From Hydractinia symbiolongicarpus (taxonomy: Eukaryota; Cnidaria; Hydrozoa; Anthoathecata; Hydractiniidae): a DNA stretch of 64,000 nt. Where the stretch lies: the NCBI RefSeq assembly GCF_029227915.1, contig NC_079881.1, positions 17,957,501 to 18,021,500 of the forward strand. The letters are read 5' to 3'. Made by a program: the position numbers and the translations under genes. Of this stretch, positions 1 to 9,550 are shown one piece after another. Each line of letters starts with the position of its first letter. Position 1 is the stretch's first letter. The notes under the pieces were generated by a model that saw only the letters and a program-made list of their open reading frames with translations, searched no databases and was not told the DNA's origin.

Positions 1-488
1 AAAGCTCTTGCTTCCATCATTGACGCTCATATTTCCTGCGTTTATTGAATAACATGTCTCGTTTAGCATGCATTTCTTTAAACAAGATCTTGTGTTCTTT
101 ACCGTGGTTTTCAACAATGGGTTTTTCACATTGAGAATCTGATCGAAAGCTGTTTCACCACCAAAGTAACGTCGAATCGTACCGTCTGGATTCGTTTTAT
201 TTCGACAGAGGTACTTTGTGCAATGTTCGGCAGAAATGCAACTGAAGAATAAATAACTTCAAGTTTAAGTGTTATCACAACCCGCTTTAGGCTTTTCTTA
301 CTTATATGGATTGATAGCGAGGTTATATCTACGTAGATTAATTTTTGCAATTTTGCATAAAGTTACTATCTCCGGGGACAAGTCTACATGAAATATTCCG
401 GATTTGTCTACGTCTTTCAGTCAATTTTATACTAAATTACATACTATTGCTGCATTTTTCAAAGAATTCAAGTCTAAAAACAGTAAAT
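1..488. other. No supported gene
   Basis: AT-rich sequence with only short open frames and no recognisable motif, splice pattern or repeat. It probably includes the 5' flank of the interrupted exon that starts at 489. Confidence 0.4.
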
Positions 489-590
489 ATGACCGAACTA
501 GAAAAGTTATTGCAAAACTATAAACGAAGTAGATATGCAGTAGTTTCACAGTCTCCAACATCATACGTAGTTGTTGATAGGGAATGGATA
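489..590 (+). pseudogene. N-terminal coding exon interrupted by a transposon
   Basis: An ATG in good context (AAATATGACC) opens 34 codons that read like a real protein start: MTELEKLLQNYKRSRY, then a short beta-like segment ending SYVVVDREWI. The frame stops making sense at 590/591, where the terminal inverted repeat of the Ginger-like element begins. Past the other end of that element, from 5175, a lysine-rich stretch (KFKKRKLSK and onward to about 5290) could be the rest of the exon, although a TAA lies shortly after the junction. The coiled-coil exon at 5393 may belong to the same gene. The product is not recognised. Whether the allele is dead, or the element is spliced out as an intron, cannot be told from the sequence. 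Confidence 0.4.
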
Positions 591-690
591 TGTTGTAACC
601 CGATTGCGATTTTGATCCAAGTAGGCTAAATGATGTACTTGGGTTAAACTAGCTCTTAAATGCCTACTTGGTTCGTACGGCGAGTTTTTT
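591..690 (+). repeat. Left terminal inverted repeat of the Ginger-like element
   Basis: Starts TGTTGTAACCC and contains CCAAGTAGG, TACTTGGGTTA and CCTACTTGGTTCG spaced as in the reverse complement of 5045-5174, followed by a shared GCGAGTT. The 11 terminal bases are identical at both ends; the interior is diverged. Confidence 0.6.
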
Positions 691-726
691 TTTGCGAGTT
701 GTGTTGCCTCGTGGTGGTATACCAAT

Positions 727-2200
727 ATGGCGACTGTGGAGGTGCTTGAAGAGCATAGACAACGTTTTTATCAGTGGTTAAATGGCACTTAAACAAATAC
801 ATGTTTGATTGGTAAGGAAGATATTGATAGTATCAAAGTTTATTTACAATCAAAAAGCAATGGTGGTGATGTGAATATCCCAGTAAATCTAAAAAAGGAT
901 TAAAACAAACGCTTTTACTTTGGCTAATTTTCCAAGTGAGGAAAACTGTTTATTTGTGGTGGAGAAGTCCAAGAAAAAAGATTTGATTAACGTGAAGGTA
1001 GTTATTTTTCTATAATTTTTATTTTTGTAGGCGAGACTCTTTTAAACAATTTTCTTCATGTAAAAGTGTTATTGAGATCTAGAATCACGTTGTTGATATT
1101 CGGTGTTTGAAACGTGTCGAAGGAAGATATATTCGATCTTTTACATCGTGTCCACTACACACAAACAAAGCACTCCGGATATATGAACACTTTTAACATG
1201 GTAAATGCTTTAACAGTCTTTCTATATTATTGTACATTATCCAGAAGTTATGCGCACAGAAGTTATCTTTAATATATAGTTTAAATTTCAGGTAATTCAT
1301 AAATAAATTAGAACATTTTTTACTTTTCAGCTCAAACAAGAGTACTCAAACGTCTCACGGTCAGCAGTTAAGGAGTTCGTAAAACTGTGCAAAACATGTC
1401 GATTAAAGCATCGTCAAACAGTGGTTGCTCCTCTTCAACCCATAATATCAAAGGGATTCCTAGAGAGAAAGCAGGTACCACATCTACTACTACTCGCATT
1501 TTGATGAAAGTTAACGGTTTGTTAGAAACTAATCATAGAATAATTTTATCATCAGGTTGATTTAATAGATATGACTACTACTGCTGATCGCGAGTATAAA
1601 TGAATCGGTCATGTGGTTGATCACTTTTCAAATTATGACATTCTTTTTCCTTTGTACAAAAAAGAAGCATCAGAGGTTGCTCTGAATTTGGTAACAAAGG
1701 TTTTTAGCTACTTTGGTTTACCACACATTATCCATTCTGACCGTGAAAGGGAATTTGTAAACGAAGTGAAAAGAAAAGTTGTGAACGAGTGGCCTGGTGA
1801 ATGCAAATTAGTAAATGGAAAAGCAAGATCTCCATGGGTCCAAGGCCTTGTAGAAAAAACAAATGCTTGTGTATAAGACATGATTGCAGCAAAGCAAACA
1901 GATGCACAAAGTAATGAATGGGTTGATTGGTTGCCAGAAATACAATGTAAGTTGATTTGTAATTAAGATACAACTTGGTTTATCTAAGTTCCTACTTGGT
2001 TCAGCCAGCTTGGCTTGACCTAACTTAGTTTATTAACCTACTTGGTACAGTTAACTTCAGTTGATCCAAGTTGCAATACTAAGCTTAAATTAAATTTACT
2101 TTTATAGTTGCATTAAACACAAGAACATCTCGATGCACAAAGAAAACTCCATTTGAAGTAGTGTTTTGTCAACCAATTTGGCACGGTTTAATATTAATTC
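727..2200 (+). pseudogene. Ginger/KRBA2-like integrase gene, multi-exon, decayed
   Basis: Exons can be followed by GT-AG joins. The first, from ATG at 727, reads FYQWLN but has TAA stops. Another, at about 1095-1200 (VSKEDIFDLLHRVHYTQTKH), carries the two histidines of an HHCC zinc finger. Exon 1331-1474 carries the CxxC (CKTC). Exon 1556-1946 is the integrase core: VDLIDM (first Asp), HSDREREF (second Asp, in place of the usual DNGxEF) and GLVEKTN (Glu). Exon 2108 onward reads FALNTRTSRCTKKTPFEVVF. This order matches the KRBA2/SCAND3-like integrases common in invertebrate genomes. In-frame stops follow DREYK and KTNACV, so the copy is dead. The exon joins at 1474/1556 and 1946/2108 are phase-consistent, which shows that the introns are old. 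Confidence 0.65.
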
Positions 2201-3539
2201 TTCATCTGATGTTTTACAAGAAGAAGAATTGGAAAACATGGTGCAAAATGATGAAGCAGGGGATGATAGCGAGTGTAGTGTATTTATGGAAGACGATGGA
2301 AAAAAAATTAGCAGTCCCGAGAAGGATGTATTGCAGTTTAGGTGATAGGGTGGTGAGAGAAGCCAGTAAGATAACAATGAACCTAAAAAATACAAAACAA
2401 TGTCAACCTTTGATACAACGCAGCATTGCTATTGCAGCTAAAAATCGTGTGACATCACGTATTGAAATTAAATTAAAAGTGCCAAACAAAGTCAATAGTG
2501 GGGATGATGAAGAACTCCCCAGAATTGATTTTAAGCGTCATCAACTTCGCAATTCCACAATTCTATATAATAAAACGCTAAGTGTGTCCGTCTTTCTGTG
2601 ACAGGCAAAGTTGATATTGTCATTTTCCTTTGATGTTGCCGAAATTCTCTTTGAAGTCGCCGAAAGAATTATGTCCATTTTGCTAGCGGGTTTACTTTGT
2701 TTACATCACGTGATCAAAATGGAGCAACTTAATTTGCTGAAATAAATTTAACGGCTTTCTTTACAAAAACGTTGTCCCTCGACACCGAAAAAACAACAAC
2801 AAAAGAACGGTATCTTCGTTTTAAAAAAAGTGCAAAAAGTAATTCAGAGAAAGAAGAGTTCAAGAAGTGAAGTAAGAAGTGGTAGCTAGAACTAGAAGTA
2901 AAGTAGTAAAGTTAGAAGTAGAAAATAAAGGTTAAAGTTTGAAGAGGTCTTAAAATCAATAATAGTAAGAACAACAGACTCGCATTTTCCCAAAAAAGCC
3001 TTAAATTCTTGAAGTTTTATATTTTACCGCTTTTTTTTTAAAAAAAACCTAGCCATGCCACCATATTTGTTTATGTTTTTGTTGCATAATTAATGTATTC
3101 CCTGGCGCGTAACCAATGTGTTTGTCCTAAAATTCAAAATGCTACATAAAGCTGTTTGCTGACTAACAAACGGAAAACTTTGGTTTGTTGAACTCACTGT
3201 AATGTTATTATTTTTGCATTACTATTGTTTCTCTTTATATGTGTTTTACTAAGCATAAATGGCTAGCTTTATTTTTAGCTAAGTGCTCCCAGTTTAAGTA
3301 TATTTAACTGGGAGTCTTAGCTACTGTGTTAGCTAGCTAATGTTGGCCTCCAATGCCTGCTCTCCTCATCCCATCATGGCTAGCTCTGTTATTCCTCTTA
3401 TTTAATTATCTATAGCTAGCTACTTTAGTTTCCAAACTTCTTTCCTTTTATGAGCGCGAATTATGATGTAACAAGCAAGCTAGCTACCTACAAAATCTTT
3501 AAAGACATGAACTTTTGCAGATGTATTTTGTATTTCTTT

Positions 3540-4345
3540 TCACATTTCCTGTAAACTTTACAAAGGGACCACATGCAATATGACAAGTGGAATAATTTAA
3601 AGCTTGTGTGTTAAGTTATTTTTTATTGTTTTGTTTCTGACATCCTTTTTAACTTTCGTCAGCCTACATGTAAAATGCCAGGTTTTTCTTACAGTGAGTT
3701 GTAGACATTTGATTGGAAATTTACATGGGTTTTTGATTTTATTGTAATTTATGAGGGGATGAAAGGTTGTTTGCGTTTTTGTTTGTGTTGCAAAATGCTG
3801 TTTTTTAAAATTTTGTGTAAACTTTTGTGGGAAAAAGACCACATGCAACATATATAATGAAAGAACAAATTTTTGTGGAATTGGATTCCAATAAAGGCTG
3901 TTGTGTAAGCTAATGTCATTTTTGACATTAGCTTACACTTCAGAACTAAACTGTATGTGATTTCATTTTTGCTTGAAGAAAGTTCCATGGTTTCACGTTT
4001 TTGTTAAGAATTTTGTGTTTGGTGATGACAAAAAAAATTACTAATTGTTCTGACAAAAACTTTTTTGTTTTTTATATTTTATGAAATCAATGCCTGATCT
4101 GTTTTACATTTTGTGTAAACTTTTGTGAGGACAGACCATTACACTATGTTTTTCAAAAATAATATATATCTTTGTTGATTCAAAATTTACTCCTTATTCT
4201 TTTTGACATTTCGTTTAAAATGGTTGGTAAAGGTCACTACAGATCATCATACTAAGAAAAAAAATTGTGTTCCTAACCGGTTAATTTTTTACATTTTTTG
4301 TATATTTTTGGGGAACAGGATAGTATGCAACCGAATAAATGATTT
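3540..4345 (+). repeat. Degenerate tandem repeat, units of roughly 200-300 bp
   Basis: The phrase TGTAAACTTT(T/A)...GACCACATGCAA recurs at about 3550, 3810, 4110 and (more diverged) 4300, each followed by similar AT-rich sequence. Most of the array is absent from the sister repeat at 30 kb, so it expanded in this copy or was lost in the other. Confidence 0.4.
3903..3938. repeat. Perfect 16-bp inverted repeat, 4-nt loop
   Basis: GTGTAAGCTAATGTCA, then TTTT, then its exact reverse complement. It would form a strong hairpin. It lies within the tandem-repeat part of the Helitron-like sequence. Confidence 0.8.
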
Positions 4346-5044
4346 TCCAGATATAAATGTGATGTTTTTGACACTTCTGATTGAAATATTAAAGGCTGTT
4401 TCATAATCTTTTTGTGGAAGATTAATGGGTAATGGCAATATACGACATGCTGAATGAACTTAATTTTGTTGATTTAGATGTGTTTCTCAAAAACCGATCT
4501 GTTTTACATTTTTCATTTCTCTTTTTAAGGTGCTTTAAACATTGAACATACTGTCAAAAAACTAACATACATTATATGCTATTTTAGATTGATGCATTTG
4601 GGAACAACGTTACACAACGCACTGCGAAACCAGCATTATACGGCTATTTAAGACAACGTGATAACATCCTATATTACAACGGTTTAAAAGGACCTCCACA
4701 AGTTATTTCACACCCCGCGGATTTAAATTCGTCGTATAAACCACAGATGCTTTTTATATTGGTTTACCAAGTACAAAAAAACCCTATTATGTAGAAAACA
4801 CTCGTTAAAAATGATACACTATACCCGGGTTACCATTTTACTGTGTCCACTGTCCTAATATGCGTTAATTGCATTTTATTACGGGTGCTCCGTTTTAGTA
4901 AAATTATTGTATTAGATCTTATATACTAGTCTTCATTTAAAATCGCCTGTAAAAAAATCCAAAAACGGTCATAACGTGAAAATCTTCACCAAATTACTAG
5001 AAATGACTTATTCGCTAAAATTAATCTTCGCATCTGATAACACG

Positions 5045-5174
5045 CCAAATCCAACTTGGTTCAGCGTAACTCGCAAAGAAGTACTTGGTTCAATACTTAA
5101 CCAGTAAGCGTACTCGGTTCGAACCAAGTACGTAATTGACCTACTTGGGTTAATATCTTATTTGGGTTACAACA
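5045..5174 (+). repeat. Right terminal inverted repeat of the Ginger-like element
   Basis: Ends GGGTTACAACA and contains AACTTGGTTCAGC, GTACTTGGTTCAA and CCTACTTGGGTTA, mirroring the left terminus. GTACTCGGTTCGAACCAAGTAC near 5110 is a near-palindrome of the same motif. Confidence 0.6.
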
Positions 5175-5392
5175 TATACATCAGGAAGATGTAAAAGTTT
5201 CTTAAAGATAAAACGAAGTTTAAGAAACGGAAGTTAAGTAAGGTAAATTACTTGAATTCTGTTCTGGCGAAGATGAATTCCCACGAAATCTTGGAGGATT
5301 TTTTATTTCAGAAATTAACTTTAGAATAAGATTCTCAGCATTTGCATAAACTTCCACCCGTTTTTCATTTCACGCTTGATGTTTGTTTATAG

Positions 5393-5466
5393 CATGCCGT
5401 TACTAAGGAGAATGAAGCCCTTACTAAGGAGAATGAAGCCCTTACTAAGGAGAATGAAGAACTAAG
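5393..5466 (+). CDS. Coiled-coil exon with exact heptad repeats (internal exon)
   Basis: Between an acceptor (TTTGTTTATAG) and a donor (AAG|GTGAAT) lies an open frame reading HAVTKENEALTKENEALTK and a third ENEEL. The DNA is three near-identical 21-bp units (CTTACTAAGGAGAATGAAGCC). Twenty-one bases equal seven codons, so each unit is one coiled-coil heptad with hydrophobic residues at a and d. No complete gene could be assembled: the upstream partner may be the lysine-rich stretch at about 5190-5290, and no downstream exon was found. It could be part of the gene broken at 590. The product is unknown. Confidence 0.4.
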
Positions 5467-5848
5467 GTGAATAAATTTTCTAGAGAACTCCATTAAAAAA
5501 ATGCTAACCCTGGGCTCTGTGTCGGTAGGTAAAGGCAACAACGATTTATGTAGCTGTCAACTCTTCTATTTCTGTCGTTCAAGAAAAGTTAATGGTTTGG
5601 GGTGATGGTGTCAGTGAATGTGACTGGTGATTTGCAGGACGCAGGGGATGCTTACTTAAGGGCCAACAGTAAATACCAAACATAAGTGAATTTTACCATC
5701 CCTAATGTTTCCACATTCAAAAGTGTTTGTTTCTATACAGCCTAAAGCAATTAGTTTTCTCATCATTTATACAAAAGGGAGAATACAGAAGCTCTATAGC
5801 GGCTTCTTATTATTTGGAGAAAAACCTTTTTTCATTAGGCGATTTGTC
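5467..5848. other. No supported gene
   Basis: Follows the donor at 5467, so may be intron or 3' flank of the coiled-coil exon. No further exon is evident. Confidence 0.4.
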
Positions 5849-6552
5849 TTAACCCTATTCGGTCCAGGGTTTTGACCGGGGGCAGATTCTGCCACTCTCC
5901 CCTTAAAAACGTTTGATAGACTAGTTTAAACTGATTCAAACTTGGCACACTTATAGTACATCACAAAAGAAACAAAATAGCAGCAATAAATTTTTGCTTA
6001 TGTCAACACTTTTTCTGTGACGTCATCGGAAACTTAAAATTTCTCCACAATACCACTATCTGCTTAAAATATTATTACGTTAGTTCAAGAGCGAATTTTT
6101 ACTTTCTGTTTGCAGTTTTTGATAGTTAAATAAAAGATATTTACCATATTTTCCTTTTTTCCATAGTTCGCAAAAGAAATGCCAAAAAATTCCCTAAAAT
6201 TTGATTTCCGGATTGAAGAAAAGGAAAATCGGATTAATAACGTCTCTACAATTTACAGAATGATTCCTTAATTAAAGAAAGCTGTGTTGTGACATCTAAG
6301 TATTATCCTTAGGAAAGTTATTATAGTTTCTCGATTATAAGGATTCCATAGATATTTTTAGGGGTATTTTCGAGTAATAGCCAATATCCACGGCTCTGAA
6401 AGGTATGCTTTGTAGAAAAAATATCAACCTGAGGAAGTATCATAAACATAGAGCCGAATAAGATAGAGTTACTGAAAACACCGAAATTGGGGGTGAAATC
6501 CTCCATCCCCCCCCTCCCCCCGCTCCCGGACCGAATAACCGAATAAAGTTAA
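5849..6552. mobile_element. piggyBac-type MITE with TTAA target sites
   Basis: The left end is TTAACCCTATTCGGTCC; the right end is GGACCGAATAACCGAATAAAGTTAA. The inverted ends share CCY(T)TATTCGG...TCC and both abut TTAA, the piggyBac target duplication. G-runs follow the left end and C-runs precede the right end. The roughly 700-bp interior has no coding frame. Part of the interior (5920-6200, for example TTGGCACACTTATAGTA and AAAGAAACAAAATA) is repeated, diverged, at 61860-62150. Confidence 0.6.
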
Positions 6553-6859
6553 AAGATCTATCTCCATTTTGATGTAGTAACTTCTATTCACCTAACTCTT
6601 TAAGACTACTGTTTCAGGGGTCAAAATTTGGTGACTATCATAACTATATATCTTCTGGATGGTCAAGAAATAGTTGATATGACGTCACGCTTGAAATATA
6701 TAGGGGAAATTGAAATTTCGTTTAAAGTTATTGTCTCTTTTATAACAGCCACATTCTGTCTGTTTTGTGAGCGACAGAAACGTTGTGTTGCGGAAACAGT
6801 AAATATGCGATATATAAAGGACGGCGACTCCGTGTATTTATTCAGGGGCTACCGACTAG
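6553..6859 (+). mobile_element. Helitron-like 3' end fragment
   Basis: The last 50 bases (ATATAAAGGACGGCGACTCCG...GGGGCTACCGACTAG) line up with the 3' terminus of the 12531-12662 element and end in CTAG at 6856-6859. The terminal hairpin is degraded. It abuts the next Helitron-like unit head-to-tail. The rest of the stretch has no supported content. Confidence 0.4.
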
Positions 6860-6985
6860 TCTATTTTATGATACCCGTATACGTCTGTCTGTCATACAAA
6901 ATAGTACCAAGCAGCGAGACGCACACAGTTTAGTATAAAAAGGATGGGTGAACTAGTGGATATTTCCACAGACTCTAGCAACTAG
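6860..6985 (+). mobile_element. Compact Helitron-like element (126 bp)
   Basis: Starts TCTATTTTATGATACCCG and continues TATACGTCTGTCTGTC. It ends with a GTGGATATTTCCAC hairpin and CAACTAG followed by T. It is the same family as 12531-12662 but more diverged. Confidence 0.5.
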
Positions 6986-7269
6986 TTCCTTCTATTTGTT
7001 GTTTAGGGTTAATTTTTTGTCTTCTTCTAAGTACCTTAATGCATGGAATTTTTGTGCTAAATTAAATTTCGCCTTTATTTATGATATTCTTTTTGTAAAT
7101 GTAAATTTCACGCATTTCATGCTTTTGAGCATTTAATTCGCGTGCGCTTAGGTTTAGCGCAAATATAATGTCCACGTATTCTCGACAGATATTATCTAAG
7201 GCACTTTGACGTATTACATATTTTTCAAAGTTAAACTTTTAGGGTTTCCGAAAATGAAAACTATGCAAG

Positions 7270-7308
7270 AGGCTTATTTTTGCGAATTTTTCACGGGTAA
7301 ACGACTAG
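7270..7308 (+). mobile_element. Helitron-like 3' terminus fragment
   Basis: TTTTTCACGGGTAAACGACTAG, followed by T, resembles the hairpin half and CTAG end of the 12531 element. TCTCTGTAATAAGAGCCG immediately after may be the start of another unit. Confidence 0.35.
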
Positions 7309-9290
7309 TCTCTGTAATAAGAGCCGTTGCCTGTCTTGCGGCCAAAACCGGGTCATGTTTAACCATGCACGAAATGTTTAGGATAAATATAACAAATAGA
7401 ATGCTTTATTTTAAGGAAATTGAACAGTACTTTGATAACTTTTATAAACTTGAGTTTCATATAGTTGGTTGGTACTCAAAAGATTTATCAATCTTGGAAT
7501 TTATTTCAGCAATTTTGGATTTACGCAGCAAACCTTGGTGCACTTTATATGTACGCGAAAATTTCATGAATTAAGAGATATACCAAGACTGAAAATACTC
7601 TCGGATGTTTCTACTTTGAGAAGTAGTTTTCTACACAAAAACCCTTGTTTTCCAAATGAAAATATTTTTGTTTGATATACTTAATAACTAGAACACTGTT
7701 ATATCAAAGATGATTTTTCACATGTATGCTTCGAACATTGTGAATTAAACATATTTAACTTTCAATTCTCTTTATCTGTATTATTAAATAAAAAGTGACA
7801 TACCTGAAGAGATGTAAGAATATCCACAACACACTTCTACGTATCAAGTTTGCCATATTTATAAGAAAGTTGAAAAAAAATCGCATGTATATGACACACA
7901 TATATAGTTTGTATAACAGATAATATCAATAATTAACACTTTTATATATTTGATATAATTTGATTAAGTTAATTTTTAATTTAATTCACATTGAAAGCTA
8001 AACTGTCTATAGCTAAAACTAAAAGTAAACAGTGTGGTACGGAGGACTGTCTATCTTTTTCTCAATTTGATGTGAAAACACACCCAAAAACGCTAAGAAC
8101 GAAGTTGCTAAATTTCGCATTTTTGCTTGTAATAATTTACAGTGATTAAAATTGCAACTTCGGTGGTCAATATAAGAATATCACAAGACATTATTTCTGT
8201 GACAAGTTTGTACCTTTTACGTCTGTATGGAAACCTACCCTTTGATTTTAAGTGCAGTCCAGTGAAATAGAACTATAAAATTGAGATATTGAGATATCTA
8301 GAGTTCCATTTTCGGAAATACTCTTGAACAGCTTTTGTATGGGCTAAGTCTACTTTCAAAAAGTGCTATTTTGTTGTTTAATTTCATTAAAATAAAGCGT
8401 CTCCAACTGGTATTATTCTCAGATCTTCTCAAAACAGAATTTTTTTACGGACCCTTTTGATTGTTCTTGTGTGGTGAAATGGTACTTAAATGGCCACGTA
8501 CAATGCGAACACAAATTTTTGGATCAAATGCGACATATTTTTAGACATTGAAAGAATGATTAATTTTCAGTGGCTTTACTTAATTATGAGTCAGGGGTGT
8601 ATGTAAAATATTTAACAGTTTTACGATTATAAACGGTTAAAAATTATAACATGATATAAAACTTCCGTAGAAAATTCTAATGCATTTCTTATTTTTTGCA
8701 TAAAACATTCGCGCGTGGTTAAGCCTCTTGCATATTTTGTATCAACAAACATTGTTAACCCGGTGAAAAATCCATTGATTTGCTTGTCAGAAAACGTTTC
8801 CCATAATGGGGCCCCGGTTTATAAAAACGTTATTTTTACGCACGAATAAATATTACAGCTCTTTACTTTACGCTCGATTTTAAAATCGAATTAGGAGTGA
8901 GATGAAAGAGAAATCAAAAGTAAGTGTTCACCGAAGAAGAAATAAAGTTTACTTAAAATAAAAAATACATACCTTTGATCCAAAGGGAGAGAAACGAAAA
9001 ATACCAAAAAATATCTGAAGATTGTTTTAATCGCATTTAAAGAGACGTTCTTGAAATTTAAAAAGTAAGAAATGGGAAAGGAGGATCTTCTCCTAGGATT
9101 GTTCTTGTGTGTGACATGTTTCGTAAAATATTTCTTTTTGCAATCCGCATCGTACATCAGTTTTTTTCAAAGTTTACTGTCACTTATTGTTTCCTCTGCG
9201 TTGTTGTCGTTGATTTCTTGGTAAAAGATGGAAGTTTAACATTAAAATTGTTAAAAATATTCATCAACAAAATTTAACATTTAAACTTAT
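7309..9290. other. No supported gene
   Basis: AT-rich intergenic sequence. Open frames are short and without motifs, splice context or known repeats. Confidence 0.4.
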
Positions 9291-9309
9291 CAACAAAAAT
9301 CATCAGTAC

Positions 9310-9550
9310 ATCCGAACAAAAGCAATATCTTGAGAAGTCACACCCTACCAAGGTAGCACTCAAAGTTATGGTTTGCTTACCTTGCATAGAAGTTATAACA
9401 GATCGTTTTGTTATAAAATTAAGAAAATCTGGCGCACCATTCCAACTAGTGCAAATAAATCACCCACCAACAAAAGTTGAGCTTCGTAGCCGGATAGTAG
9501 CTATACAAAAGTCCAATCTTCACACATTTTCAGGATTGTATTTCATCTAG
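9310..9550 (+). pseudogene. Unrecognised coding-like fragment
   Basis: An open frame runs from about 9310 through KSHPTKVALKVMVCLPC to a TAG at about 9550. Its composition is protein-like and less AT-biased than its surroundings. No family was recognised and no convincing splice sites bound it. It may be a transposon relic or chance. Confidence 0.2.

Larger units (their letters stand above)
2562..4420 (+). mobile_element. Helitron-like dispersed repeat inside the Ginger element
   Basis: Begins TCTATATAATAAAACG followed by GTGTCCGTC, matching the 5' end of the repeat at 30008. From 2600 to 3250 the two copies are easily aligned by eye (for example TTTGCTGAAATAAATTTAACGG in both), and similarity returns around 3640 and 4370. 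Relative to the 30 kb copy this one carries about 600 extra bases made of degenerate tandem units. Its 3' end is not clear. It contains no coding sequence. Confidence 0.5.
591..5174 (+). mobile_element. Ginger-like DNA transposon (integrase-type), about 4.6 kb, decayed
   Basis: The left end reads TGTTGTAACCC and the right end GGGTTACAACA; with flanking bases the inverted match is 14 bp (ATATGTTGTAACCC). TGT...ACA termini and a retrovirus-like DDE integrase inside are the defining traits of the Ginger superfamily. Similarity between the ends extends about 100 bp inward and includes repeats of CCTACTTGGTTCAG. The integrase gene (727 to about 2200) has several introns and several stops. The 3' half holds a Helitron-like repeat with a second copy at 30008-31816. 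The flanking bases (ATAT on both sides) are compatible with a 4-bp target duplication, but they are palindromic, so the exact edge is ambiguous. Confidence 0.6.

Noticed and set aside
7206-7574. 122-codon frame
   Set aside because: It crosses a Helitron-like terminus and has no motif or splice support.
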